Position numbers and translations under genes: made by a program | Shown here: one piece after another, positions 1 through 7,378 of the stretch | Numbering within the stretch: position 1 is the first letter of the stretch | Layout: the number at the start of each line of letters is the position of its first letter | DNA from: Paraburkholderia adhaesiva | GTDB taxonomy: Bacteria > Pseudomonadota > Gammaproteobacteria > Burkholderiales > Burkholderiaceae | DNA: 64,000 nt | Direction of reading: 5' to 3' | Assembly: GCF_021390575.1 (NCBI RefSeq) | Contig: NZ_JAJEJQ010000002.1 | Coordinates: 1,240,001 to 1,304,000, forward strand | The notes under the pieces: model-generated | The model's input: only the letters and a program-made list of their open reading frames with translations | Databases searched by the model: none | What the model was told of the DNA's origin: nothing

Positions 1-573
1 GCCACGCTCCACGAACGCCCAGAAGTGCCGCTCGCCCTCGACCAGCTCCTCGATCATCTCGGGATCGCGCTCGACGTGATAGACGACCAGACGGCAGCCG
101 CCGACGCAGGCGGCAAGATGCCAGCGTTCATAGCCCGAGACCGCCAGGTAGTGATGAACCTGCAGCAGGTATTCGGTCGGTATCGCGTCCGAATGTTCAT
201 CTCCCCATTCGCCCAGCCGATGCGCCAGGCCATCGACATTCTTGATTTCGAGCCCTTCACGGCGACCGACGATGAGGCGGTCATAACTGGCCGTCATCCA
301 GGGATAGCGGCGATGGCGGGCGATCTGGTGAGGCCGTCGCAGCTTCACCCTGTAGCGTTGTGCGTACATGTCCGCAATGACCGGTTCCATCGCGACGCCG
401 AATGCGATCCGCTCGGCGGCGTCGGCCCCGACCTCATCGGCCTCGATCTGTCCGGTCAGTTCCAGGAAAAACTGGTGCATGGTCTTGTAGCGCGACTGTC
501 CGAGCGCGGCGGCGGCATTGCTGCCGCCGATGCTCCGGCTTCGCGGCGCGACCCGCTCTTCACACGCATTCAT
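1..573 (-). CDS. YqaJ-family phage recombinase/exonuclease (3' end outside window)
   Basis: The frame is open from ATG at 573 through base 1, giving 191 N-terminal residues. Near the start it reads IGGSNAAAALGQSRYKT, the typical opening of YqaJ/lambda-exonuclease-like viral recombinases. Further on it has EIKNVDGLAHRLGEW and PTEYLLQVHHYLAVSGY, matching the E-x-K metal-site region and the Q-x-x-H-Y-L element of that fold. Such enzymes digest one strand of double-stranded DNA ends and work with a single-strand annealing protein, probably encoded just beyond base 1. GGGAGA lies upstream of the ATG. It is leftward and opposite to the replication genes, as recombination genes often are in lambdoid phages. 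Confidence 0.88.
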   Translation of the reverse strand, partial: MNACEERVAPRSRSIGGSNAAAALGQSRYKTMHQFFLELTGQIEADEVGADAAERIAFGVAMEPVIADMYAQRYRVKLRRPHQIARHRRYPWMTASYDRLIVGRREGLEIKNVDGLAHRLGEWGDEHSDAIPTEYLLQVHHYLAVSGYERWHLAACVGGCRLVVYHVERDPEMIEELVEGERHFWAFVERG

Positions 574-575
574 CG

Positions 576-740
576 CTACATCTCCCGGTGCGTCAGCAAC
601 CACAGCCGGGAAATGGCAACGCGCGGTTCGCGGAACTGGTAGCGCTGCTGCCACCATGGCCGATGCAGCGATTTCGGGATCGTGCGCAGCGTCGCGCGGT
701 AGCTCATCGGCGCGCGCAGATCAAAACGGCAGTCGTTCAC
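576..740 (-). CDS. Small phage protein, 54 aa, unknown function
   Basis: The frame starts at GTG 740, with CTGGAG eight to thirteen bases upstream, and ends at TAG two bases before the recombinase start. The protein is basic, with a central RPWWQQRYQFREPR stretch, and has no motif I recognise. The tight spacing implies co-transcription and translational coupling with the recombinase. Length, SD sequence and position support a real gene. The function is unknown. Confidence 0.6.
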   Translation of the reverse strand: MNDCRFDLRAPMSYRATLRTIPKSLHRPWWQQRYQFREPRVAISRLWLLTHREM

Positions 741-1355
741 GGTACGTCTCCAGGTCCTCTACGATGGACGCTCCATGTGTGAGCGCCAGCGACCCACTCC
801 ACACCGATTTGCGCTGTTGCCTGATTTCATTACGCTTTTTTTGATAATTGTGGCCAGCGGCATGAAACGCACTGCAGAAAACGCATTACCGGTCATTTCC
901 CCTGCAACGATGTCAGTTTTATGCGTCGAACGAGAACGGATAATAGGCCGTGAATTACGCGAATCAACCTCTTTTTTTCGGGGCAGACAAATTGGCGCAA
1001 CGCACCATCCGGCAGGCTGTAATTATCCAATCCGGGTTTTTGCAGGGTATCGACAAGACCTTGTCCAGGCAGCATGGGACGAGACAGATTCACCACCAGA
1101 TTGCAGGTTTTCCGCCGCGGGACCTGATTCACCCGTAGCTTACAGCCGCAAGCGCTTCTGTTGTGCGACGCAGAACTTCCCACCCTAAACGGTTACAGAA
1201 AATTCGGCGCATCCACTTTTCCCCTGGGATTTACCCTGATATCGACGCCTTTGCGCGGGGCACCAGATTCAATCAGTTTTATACGCATAGAAATGCGACA
1301 TTTACCGCTTCGCCAGTATTCGCGCCACCTGGCACGTACTTCGCGTTGATTTTAG

Positions 1356-1407
1356 AAATATATATAGAGTGTCATTGGGTCTGCCGAGCGGTACTCAATA
1401 TATATTT
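1356..1407. promoter_or_regulatory. AT-rich inverted repeat, candidate phage operator
   Basis: AAATATATATAGAGTG at 1,356-1,371 is repeated in inverse orientation at 1,392-1,407 (AAATATATATTGAGTA when reverse-complemented), 14 of 16 identical with a 20-base spacer. It lies between divergent early operons, where a repressor or Cro-like protein would act. The left arm is part of a 17-base sequence found again at the right prophage end. No binding protein is identified. Confidence 0.45.
1357..1373 (+). repeat. 17-bp direct repeat, copy 1 (early control region)
   Basis: AATATATATAGAGTGTC occurs here and at 50,199-50,215 in the same orientation, 48.8 kb apart and close to the right prophage junction. 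It could be a site for a phage DNA-binding protein (integrase arm site, repressor). It is not a simple attL/attR pair, because sequence left of this copy does not continue the interrupted aldo/keto reductase. Confidence 0.5.
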
Positions 1408-1562
1408 TCCGGCTTTCAATCCATTTGAAAATTAGCCGTATCCGTTCTAACGTTCTAATTCCCCGCCTCACCGACCGATTGAGCGCGTCATGGCCTCGCC
1501 ATCACGACCGCGCCGCTCGCCATTTCTGCGGTCCTTGCAGGCACACATCAAGGGAGAGCGCC

Positions 1563-2075
1563 ATGGATGGCAGCGAGTACGCACGGCAGTACAAAGACCC
1601 ACGCTGGCAGCGCGTTCGCCTCGAAATCATGCGGCGCGATAACTTCACGTGCGTCGAGTGCGGCGATGACGCATCGACGCTCAACGTGCATCACGTTCGC
1701 TACCTTCGCGACGTTCCTCCATGGGCCTATCCTCCCTGGCTGCTTGTCACGCTGTGCGAGTCGTGCCATGAAGCGATCCATGGCGGAATGCCTACCGGCG
1801 ATGAACGCCTCTGCTCGCTAGCGCGAGCCGCAGGAATGAACGCAACACACTTCGCATTGTTAAGGGAAGTGTGTTGCGCATGCTTCTATACGCAGACTGC
1901 AAAACTCACGTCCGGGCAATGGACCGAAGTGATCCTTGCCTTCTATTCGGCGATTCTCGCGCGATTGCCCGAGATCATCCCGACCCCGGAATCAAGGCGG
2001 ATTCTCACCCAACATCTCGCCCAGCTATTTCCCAGCCGTGAACCGATGCTTTCTGTGGAGGCTGAAAATGGCTAG
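1563..2075 (+). CDS. HNH endonuclease
   Basis: The protein has 170 aa from ATG 1,563, preceded by GGGAG. It contains a zinc-binding CVECG pair near residue 32, then NVHHVRYLRD with the paired histidines, then LCESCHEAIHG, which supplies the second CxxC and the terminal His. This is the HNH (His-Me finger) nuclease fold with structural zinc. Such phage proteins nick DNA and often aid packaging or act as homing-type nucleases. It is the first gene of the rightward early operon, and its stop overlaps the start of the initiator gene by eight bases. The C-terminal half has no recognised domain. Confidence 0.85.
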   Translation: MDGSEYARQYKDPRWQRVRLEIMRRDNFTCVECGDDASTLNVHHVRYLRDVPPWAYPPWLLVTLCESCHEAIHGGMPTGDERLCSLARAAGMNATHFALLREVCCACFYTQTAKLTSGQWTEVILAFYSAILARLPEIIPTPESRRILTQHLAQLFPSREPMLSVEAENG

Positions 2076-2994
2076 GGCACGCAACATCAAGCCGGGCACG
2101 ATGGAAAACGAAGCGCTTGCCGCGCTGCCGCCGCTGCACCGGCTGCTGTGGATTTATCTGTGGATGCTGGCCGACCGCGAAGGACGGCTCGAAGACCGGC
2201 CGGCGCGGATCAAGGCGAGAGCGCTGCCCTACGACGAGGCCGACGTCACTGCCCTGCTGCGCGATCTACACAACACCGGATTCATCGTGCGCTACGCCGT
2301 TGATGGACGACGTTTTATCCAGGTCGTGAACTTCTCGAAGCACCAGAAGCCGCACGGCAACGAGCCCGAAAGCAGGATTCCACCGCCGCCCGGGCCGGAC
2401 GGACAGGAACACGAAGAACTTCGACTATTGGACGAAGGACTTGGTACCAAAGTCATAAGTGCTTCGGATTTTGGTGATAAGGACTTGGCACCAAAAGAGC
2501 AAGCACTTGGCCCTTGTATCTCTGATTGTCTGATTGCTGGATTGACTGATTCTCTGATTGCTGGAGAGGGGAGCGCGTCGCGAAGTTCGAAACGCAAACC
2601 GCGCGAAAAAGGCGATTCGCGCGGCACCCGCCTGCCTGCGGGCTGGACGTTGCCCGACGAATGGGCGGTATGGGCGATGCACGAATGCGAGTTTTCGCCT
2701 TCGATGGTGCGCAGGACTGCAGAGCGTTTCGCCAACCACTGGCACGGTGCGCCTGGCGCAAAGGCGCGCAAATGCGACTGGTTTGCCACCTGGCGCAACT
2801 GGTGCCTGGGGGACCTAGAGCGCGAAACGCGCGCCCACGGTCCCCCGTTCGGGCCGTCACCGCGCGAGCTGCGCGAAGACCGCGACCGGGCGATGGTCAC
2901 GGTGCTGACCGGACGCGATCCATGGGGACCGCCGCCCGATGTGATCGATCTTGCGCCCGAGGACGTATGCCGTGTTCCCGACCGGCGACACTGA
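2068..2994 (+). CDS. Phage replication initiator, lambda O-like
   Basis: The protein has 308 aa from ATG 2,068, with TGTGGAGG upstream. Residues 1 to about 110 are a compact winged-helix-like domain (LHRLLWIYLWMLADREGRLED, ALPYDEADVTALLRDL) of the type found in phage replisome organisers. A low-complexity linker follows, whose DNA carries four phased iterons. The C-terminal part (from about residue 190) has a Trp-rich segment ending WFATWRNWCLGD. An initiator with origin repeats inside its own linker is the arrangement of lambda O. A P-like gene follows with a 23-base overlap. The family call rests on layout and fold pattern. Confidence 0.75.
   Translation: MARARNIKPGTMENEALAALPPLHRLLWIYLWMLADREGRLEDRPARIKARALPYDEADVTALLRDLHNTGFIVRYAVDGRRFIQVVNFSKHQKPHGNEPESRIPPPPGPDGQEHEELRLLDEGLGTKVISASDFGDKDLAPKEQALGPCISDCLIAGLTDSLIAGEGSASRSSKRKPREKGDSRGTRLPAGWTLPDEWAVWAMHECEFSPSMVRRTAERFANHWHGAPGAKARKCDWFATWRNWCLGDLERETRAHGPPFGPSPRELREDRDRAMVTVLTGRDPWGPPPDVIDLAPEDVCRVPDRRH
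2435..2561. other. Candidate phage replication origin (iterons inside the initiator gene)
   Basis: Four 22-base-phased units start at 2,435, 2,457, 2,479 and 2,501. Units 1 and 3 share AAGGACTTGG(T/C)ACCAAA, whose core is nearly palindromic; units 2 and 4 are degenerate. Directly after them, CTGATTG-like octamers start at 2,522, 2,530, 2,538, 2,546 and 2,554. The layout (four iterons in the linker of the initiator gene, then a repeated easily melted stretch) mirrors lambda ori. Confidence 0.6.
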
Positions 2995-3610
2995 AACGCG
3001 CGGCGAATGGCTGTTCCGCCACATGCTGACGCTCTACGGCTCGCGATTCCTCGCGATGTGGCGCGACGTGGACAGCGAAGACCTGAAACGCTCGTGGACG
3101 TTTCGCCTGAGCGGTCTGTCGCCCGAAGCGCTGCGCGTCGGCATCGAAGCGCTCGCGGGCGTGACGCACCCGCCCATGCTGCCGGAATTCCTTGAGCTGT
3201 GCCGTACCGCACGAATCCAGGATGCCGGAATGACGCCGCCGCATCTGCGGCTGCCACTGCCGCGCGCCACCCCCGAAGTGGTCGACGCGAATGTGAAACG
3301 GATTCACGAAGTCATTGATTCGATCAGGAACCGCAAGCCCTCGGCGCAATGGGCGTTCGACATGATGCTGCGCGGTTGCGCCAGGAACGGTGTGCCACTG
3401 CCCCATGAGACGCGCCGTATCTCCATCGACGCGATGGTGTCGCCAGCCGGTCGCAGCTTCTATGCAAACAGCCCGCCGGAATTGCGCGCAACGTATCGCG
3501 CGGTTTTCGATGCCGCCCTGCATACGCGCGGCGAAGCGCTGCCTTCGCGCGAACCGGGCGAGGACGACGAACCGCTCAACGAACCGGAGTCATCTCATGA
3601 TTGCGTTTGA
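2972..3610 (+). CDS. Replication protein P-like helicase loader
   Basis: The protein has 212 aa. GTG 2,972 is chosen because GAGGA lies eight bases before it; a TTG at 2,951 has no SD sequence. The N-terminal region FRHMLTLYGSRFLAMW, then W-x-x-x-L-S-G-L-S-P-E-A-L-R and PPMLPEFLELCR, follows the pattern of the lambda P family. These proteins recruit host DnaB helicase to the origin. It follows the O-like gene, the expected P position. Its stop overlaps the start of the DnaB N-domain-like gene. Divergence is high, so the call is moderate. Confidence 0.65.
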   Translation: MFPTGDTETRGEWLFRHMLTLYGSRFLAMWRDVDSEDLKRSWTFRLSGLSPEALRVGIEALAGVTHPPMLPEFLELCRTARIQDAGMTPPHLRLPLPRATPEVVDANVKRIHEVIDSIRNRKPSAQWAFDMMLRGCARNGVPLPHETRRISIDAMVSPAGRSFYANSPPELRATYRAVFDAALHTRGEALPSREPGEDDEPLNEPESSHDCV

Positions 3611-4061
3611 AAACGACGACTGCACGCGCGGCGAACAGCTTGTCCTGCGCGCCCTGATGGAAGGCTTTCCGCTGGCACGCTCCAGCTTGGCGCACCTGGA
3701 CGCCGCCGATTTCAGCCACGACCTGCACGGGCGCATCTTCCGTCACGCGCTGCGGCTCGCGGAGCAGCACATCGCACCGGGACCCGGCGCCGTCTACGCC
3801 TCGATGCGCGAGGCCCGGCGCGGGCGCGGACTCGACGGCGTCGCTGCCTATCTCCTGTGGCTCACGGGCGACGCCTGCCGCGACCTGCCCGAGCCGTTCG
3901 CCGCCATTGAAGCGTTTCGCCGCGCCTCGCTGGAGCGGCACGCGCCGCGCGCACCGGAGAGCGGACGTGAACGCGTCCGTTGCCGTGCTGCTCCAGCCGC
4001 GTGCGGAACACGCGGAACGTCCCGCCGTGCGGTTCGTGATTCTCGGCCAGCCGTTCAGTAA
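3597..4061 (+). CDS. DnaB N-terminal-like protein
   Basis: The protein has 154 aa from ATG 3,597, with GGAG upstream. Residues 10-55 (EQLVLRALMEGFPLARSSL, LDAADFSHDLHGRIFRHAL) match the opening helices of replicative helicase DnaB. No RecA-like ATPase domain follows. The C-terminal 35 residues are Arg-rich and lie in DNA that overlaps the resolvase gene by 95 bases. A free N-domain could compete with or adapt host DnaB, which uses this domain for primase and loader contacts. The role is inferred from position directly after O-like and P-like genes. Confidence 0.6.
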   Translation: MIAFENDDCTRGEQLVLRALMEGFPLARSSLAHLDAADFSHDLHGRIFRHALRLAEQHIAPGPGAVYASMREARRGRGLDGVAAYLLWLTGDACRDLPEPFAAIEAFRRASLERHAPRAPESGRERVRCRAAPAACGTRGTSRRAVRDSRPAVQ

Positions 4062-4488
4062 AGCCAACCGGCGCGAGCTGGTCGTGCGCCGGTACCGCGA
4101 CGAGGCGGACCAGCTTCATACCCGGCCCATGTCGATCAGGTCAGCGGCGGCACGCGCGTATGAAGCGGCGGCGCTGCCCCAGATTCCGGTGGCATGCCGC
4201 CAGCGGTTCACCGGGCCGGTCTGCGTGCGCATGACGGTGTTCTACGCGAGCGCGCGGCCGGACCTCGATGAATCACTGATTCTCGATGTGCTCCAGGACC
4301 GCTGGACGTGGGTGAAAACCACTCGCGGCAGGGTGCGCGAACTGGTGCAGGCGGGCATTTACCGCAACGATCGCCAGATTTCTGAAAAGCATGTCCGCAA
4401 GGGCATCGACCGCGCAAGTCCGCGCGCCGAAACCGAGGTCGAGCCGCTGAGCGCGCAACAGCTTGCACTGCCGTTCGGGGAAATCTGA
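3967..4488 (+). CDS. rusA: RusA-family Holliday junction resolvase
   Basis: The protein has 173 aa from GTG 3,967, with GGAGA upstream. It shows the RusA pattern: GQPFSKANRRE near residue 29, an acidic metal-binding segment SARPDLDESLILDVLQD, and YRNDRQISEKHVRKG near residue 135 with the conserved ND-x-Q element. RusA dimers cleave four-way junctions made during phage recombination and replication. It overlaps the preceding gene in another frame by 95 bases, with good coding signal in both. It sits in the replication operon, as in lambdoid phages. Confidence 0.88.
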   Translation: MNASVAVLLQPRAEHAERPAVRFVILGQPFSKANRRELVVRRYRDEADQLHTRPMSIRSAAARAYEAAALPQIPVACRQRFTGPVCVRMTVFYASARPDLDESLILDVLQDRWTWVKTTRGRVRELVQAGIYRNDRQISEKHVRKGIDRASPRAETEVEPLSAQQLALPFGEI

Positions 4489-4547
4489 CCACATTTCACT
4501 TATGAACGCCCGCTTGTACGTTCATCTTTCAGCAAGGAGATGTATTC

Positions 4548-5378
4548 ATGGACAGGCTGGAACTTCACCCGCTCTGTGCGCTCTTCCCGGTTCTCCAGGG
4601 CGACCGGTTCGACGAACTGTGCGCGGACATCCGCGCGCACGGCTTGCGCGAGCCTATCGTGACGCTCGACGGGCGGATACTCGACGGCGGCAACCGCTAC
4701 CGCGCGTGTATCGAGGCAGGCGTCGAACCCCGGACGGTGCCGTTTGGCGACGGCGACGCGCTCGCGTTCGTGCTGTCCGCAAACCTGCACCGCCGCCACC
4801 TGTCGGCAGGCCAGCAGGCCGCGATTGTGGCGGCGGCGACGGACTGGCAAAAGGCGCATGCGCGCGGGGGGGACGGCAGTAACCAGCATGGACGAAAAGA
4901 GCAAACCGGCAACACATCCGGTTTGCTCACCGTAGGAGCACGAGCCGCACAATCTGGCGCATCCGAACGAACACAGCGCCTGGCTGACAAGGTCGCGAAG
5001 GCCAATCCTGCTCTCGCGAAAAAAGTTGCGCACGGTGAAATCACGCTACCCCAGGCGGCTCAGGCGGTCGCGCATGGCGCTTCGGCAAGCCGGTCGAGCG
5101 CGAGACACGTTGCCCCGCGCGCAGCGGCGCAGGAGGGCCCGCAGGCGCCTCACCAGAAACGCACGCCAGCCGGACCCGCGCGAACGGCAGCAGTATCGGG
5201 CAAGGAAACGGACGAGCGCGGCGTCCCGCTGTTCTGCACCTATGCGCGTCTGCTGCTGGTGGCGATGCGTGCGCGCACGGTGTTCAGCGACGAGGAGCGC
5301 GACCTGATTGCGCAGATCGGGGAGGCGATCCGGCAACTCGGCAGCCGTCTGACTGGCAAGACGGCGGCACGCCAATAA
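4548..5378 (+). CDS. ParB-domain (ParB/sulfiredoxin-like) protein
   Basis: The protein has 276 aa with a strong SD sequence (AAGGAG). The N-terminal domain opens MDRLELHPLCALFP and carries LREPIVTLDGRILDGGNRYRAC, the ParB/Srx box. Polar residues NLHRRHLSAGQQAAI and an Ala-rich region with weak HTH character follow, then a helical C-terminus. Stand-alone phage ParB proteins are DNA-binding or nuclease-like regulators; CTPase activity cannot be judged. It lies downstream of rusA in the early operon. It is unrelated in detail to the other two ParB-domain proteins in this prophage. Confidence 0.75.
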   Translation: MDRLELHPLCALFPVLQGDRFDELCADIRAHGLREPIVTLDGRILDGGNRYRACIEAGVEPRTVPFGDGDALAFVLSANLHRRHLSAGQQAAIVAAATDWQKAHARGGDGSNQHGRKEQTGNTSGLLTVGARAAQSGASERTQRLADKVAKANPALAKKVAHGEITLPQAAQAVAHGASASRSSARHVAPRAAAQEGPQAPHQKRTPAGPARTAAVSGKETDERGVPLFCTYARLLLVAMRARTVFSDEERDLIAQIGEAIRQLGSRLTGKTAARQ

Positions 5379-5395
5379 CCGTCTATAAGGCAACC

Positions 5396-5635
5396 ATGAA
5401 CGCACGTCACCGCGAGCAGCGTGTACGCCAGGCCGAAGATGCGCGCGACCTGGCGCTGCACAATCTGGCGCTTGCCCGCGAAGCGCTCGACCTGATTGCG
5501 ATCATTGCCGGATCGCCCCTGCGGCACGACTCTTTGCGCTCCATCGAACGGCTCGCGCATGTCGCGCTGGTCGGCAGCACGCGCACCGATCCGGCGTTCG
5601 TCCCGGGCGAACAGCACGAGGGAGAAACACCGTGA
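5396..5635 (+). CDS. Small helical phage protein, unknown function
   Basis: The protein has 79 aa from ATG 5,396, with AAGG eight bases upstream. The first half is predicted helical and charged (REQRVRQAEDARDLALHNLA). No family is recognised. Its TGA overlaps the GTG of the next gene (GTGA), so the two are translationally coupled at the end of the early operon. Confidence 0.6.
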   Translation: MNARHREQRVRQAEDARDLALHNLALAREALDLIAIIAGSPLRHDSLRSIERLAHVALVGSTRTDPAFVPGEQHEGETP

Positions 5636-5841
5636 GGATCATGCGCGATGCAGTATCCGGTGAACTGGTGCTGTGCCCGACGCTTGGTGACCAGGTCTAC
5701 GCGGAAGCGCTGCGGCGGGGTGCGCCATGGGCATCGAGTGCGGCGGACTGTGCGCGCCGTGCAGAAGCCTGGTACGGGCGGTGCCTGTGCAGGGGCGAAG
5801 AACTCGCGCTGGTGTTCGAGGAAGTCTTTCGCGTCGGCTGA
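5632..5841 (+). CDS. Small phage protein, unknown function
   Basis: The protein has 69 aa from GTG 5,632, preceded by GAGGGAG. It contains two cysteines in an AWYGRCLCRGEEL segment. It is the last rightward early gene before the reverse-strand secretion cassette begins. No function can be assigned. Confidence 0.6.
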   Translation: MRIMRDAVSGELVLCPTLGDQVYAEALRRGAPWASSAADCARRAEAWYGRCLCRGEELALVFEEVFRVG

Positions 5842-5932
5842 TCACGATATCCGTCGCGCTCGCGCCTTATGTCATTCACGGTCCCGCCCAGGTCTGTTAG
5901 CCGCCAGTCGGCTGCTTTTGCGGTGACTTACG

Positions 5933-6080
5933 TTAGAACTGTGCCGTGACCTGGAAACCGAGCATAACGCTCGACGCAGGAAAGCCCGACGGCGCATAAA
6001 TCGGCGTGCCTGCAAATACGTCGTAGCTATACGCTCCGAGGCGCGGCGGTACCGAACCGTTCACGCCGATAGCCTCGCCC
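5933..6080 (-). pseudogene. 3' remnant of ShlB/FhaC/HecB-type outer-membrane transporter gene
   Basis: About 48 codons remain, ending at TAA 5,933. The peptide includes SYDVFAGTPIYAPSGF and ends VMLGFQVTAQF. A terminal Phe with alternating hydrophobic residues is the outer-membrane barrel end signal, and FAG-x-P-x-x-x-P-x-GF is usual at the C-terminus of Burkholderia two-partner-secretion transporters. No start or upstream part remains; the previous gene on this strand stops at 6,084. It marks an edge of the inserted secretion cassette and points to a chromosomal source. Confidence 0.6.
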
Positions 6081-6083
6081 TGA

Positions 6084-6926
6084 TCAGCCGCCGGCCAGCT
6101 TGCCCGTCGCCTCGTACCGACCGCGTTTCCAGCCATTCCTGGCCCTGATCCGGTCGAGAATCGCGCACTGCGGGCACCAGGTCCCCTTTATCACGCTGGC
6201 AGGAATGGCCTCCCACTCGTGACCCCTTGCGCAGCGCCAGCGCAGTTTTGTCGCGCTGTTGATGTAACGCCCGGACAGGCACTCTCCGCCACGCCTGTGC
6301 GCAATGGCCTGCATGTCGTCAATCGTTCGGGACGGCCGCACGCATTCCCGGCACCACGCCCCGCGTTTGACCTTCGACGGTGTCTGCATCCACTCATGAC
6401 CACTTGCACAGCGCCAGCGCAGCTTGCTGCCGTCGTTATCGTAGTGCGCCGACAGGCACTCCCCGCCACGAGCCTGCGCCATCGAGAGAATCTGCGCCAT
6501 CGTGATCTTGTGCCAGTCCAGCGAACAGGCCGGGCACCACTTTCCGAGGCGGATATGCATCGGCTTGGCGTCCCATTCGTGGCCCTTTGCACAGCGCCAG
6601 CGCAGTTTCGTTTCGTTGTTGACGTAGCGTTCGGACAGGCACTCGCCACCGCGCTCGCGGGCGGTGGCCTGCATGTCCCCGATCTTCAGCCGCAGCCTTT
6701 CGAAGGCGCACTGCGGACACCACGAGCCGCTGGTTCGAAGGCTCGCAGGCGCGGCCTCCCATATGTGACCTTCGGCACACTGCCAGCGCAGCTTTGTCGC
6801 TGTGTTGCGATATTCGGTAGACAGGCACTGTCCACCGCGCGCCTGCGCCATCGCGTGCATGTCCCCGATGGACAGTCGCACGCCCTGCCTGCCTTTCTGA
6901 ACCGTCACGCCCAGGCCATCCCCCAT
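6084..6926 (-). CDS. Zinc-ribbon repeat protein (four treble-clef-like units)
   Basis: The protein has 280 aa. ATG 6,926 is chosen because it overlaps the PAAR stop as TGATG. Four units of about 62 residues repeat the plan I-x-D-M-x-A-x-A, RGGECLS, TKLRWRCAKGHEW, then WCPQCA. Each has C-x6-GH and C-x-x-C, fitting a zinc-binding treble clef. Proteins of this design bind nucleic acid or protein, but the role is unknown. Coupling to a PAAR gene in a VgrG cassette suggests an adaptor, chaperone or cargo of the spike tip. It could be an effector. No signal peptide is present. Confidence 0.75.
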   Translation of the reverse strand: MGDGLGVTVQKGRQGVRLSIGDMHAMAQARGGQCLSTEYRNTATKLRWQCAEGHIWEAAPASLRTSGSWCPQCAFERLRLKIGDMQATARERGGECLSERYVNNETKLRWRCAKGHEWDAKPMHIRLGKWCPACSLDWHKITMAQILSMAQARGGECLSAHYDNDGSKLRWRCASGHEWMQTPSKVKRGAWCRECVRPSRTIDDMQAIAHRRGGECLSGRYINSATKLRWRCARGHEWEAIPASVIKGTWCPQCAILDRIRARNGWKRGRYEATGKLAGG

Positions 6927-7198
6927 CAGGCCGAACAACCCGCGCCGGGACTCGCCTTGACGTGATTCCTGCCACACGGGCACAGCACCCGGTCACCGTC
7001 GAGCACGCTCGCGCGACCGTCCTCGTCCATGTTGGTCCCGGTCGCTTCTATCGGGTACTCACCCGGACAGTTGCCACACGTCGCCATCTCGCGGTCCAGC
7101 GCGACGCGCCGCTCGCCATCGAACATCGTGGATACCATTGCGATCACGTGCCCGCCCGTCGTCGTTGAATCGCCGTTACATATCAGAGCCTTGCTCAC
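6926..7198 (-). CDS. PAAR-domain spike-tip protein of type VI secretion
   Basis: The protein has 90 aa. The sequence has the PAAR plan: GDSTTTGGHVI near the N-terminus, a middle CGNCPGEYPI and a C-terminal VLDGDRVLCPCGRNHV. PAAR proteins form the sharp zinc-containing tip that caps the VgrG trimer and carry or recruit effectors. Here it is a bare PAAR without an effector extension. It is downstream of vgrG, effector and immunity genes and overlaps the zinc-ribbon gene by one base. Confidence 0.82.
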   Translation of the reverse strand: MSKALICNGDSTTTGGHVIAMVSTMFDGERRVALDREMATCGNCPGEYPIEATGTNMDEDGRASVLDGDRVLCPCGRNHVKASPGAGCSA

Positions 7199-7211
7199 AT
7201 TATTCCCCCAT

Positions 7212-7252
7212 CAATTCATTCAATTACATTACGCTTACGAGCGAATGAATTG
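7212..7252. repeat. 10-bp perfect inverted repeat between immunity and PAAR genes
   Basis: CAATTCATTC at 7,212-7,221 and GAATGAATTG at 7,243-7,252 are exact inverse copies 21 bases apart, in an AT-rich 180-base spacer just upstream of the PAAR start. No T-run follows, so a regulator site or weak transcript hairpin is more likely than a terminator. Confidence 0.4.
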
Positions 7253-7378
7253 TCGTCGTAGCCTCCATCTTTCAGACGCGAAAATCACGTTTGAACTCTT
7301 GTCAACAACATACCCAAACTGAATTAAATCGATCCAGAATAATCCTACATTAATTCGAAATTCTTCAATTAAATAAAA

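Larger units (their letters stand above)
741..1562. promoter_or_regulatory. Divergent early control region, no convincing gene
   Basis: These 820 bases separate the leftward recombinase operon from the rightward HNH/replication operon. They are clearly more AT-rich than the flanks, with T and A runs near 835 and 970. Short open frames exist on both strands, but none has a good SD sequence or plausible composition. No repressor gene is seen here. The region probably holds early promoters and operators; the best candidate is the AT-rich dyad at 1,356-1,407. Confidence 0.5.

Noticed and set aside
25..642. A 205-codon plus-strand frame over the recombinase
   Set aside because: It mirrors the minus-strand YqaJ-type coding frame, which has clear family motifs; the plus frame matches nothing.
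893..1183. A 96-codon minus-strand frame in the early control region as a possible repressor
   Set aside because: No HTH pattern, no SD sequence and irregular composition.
2522..2561. CTGATTG octamers as a short CRISPR or microsatellite only
   Set aside because: They are phased directly after iterons in an initiator gene, so an origin element is the better reading.
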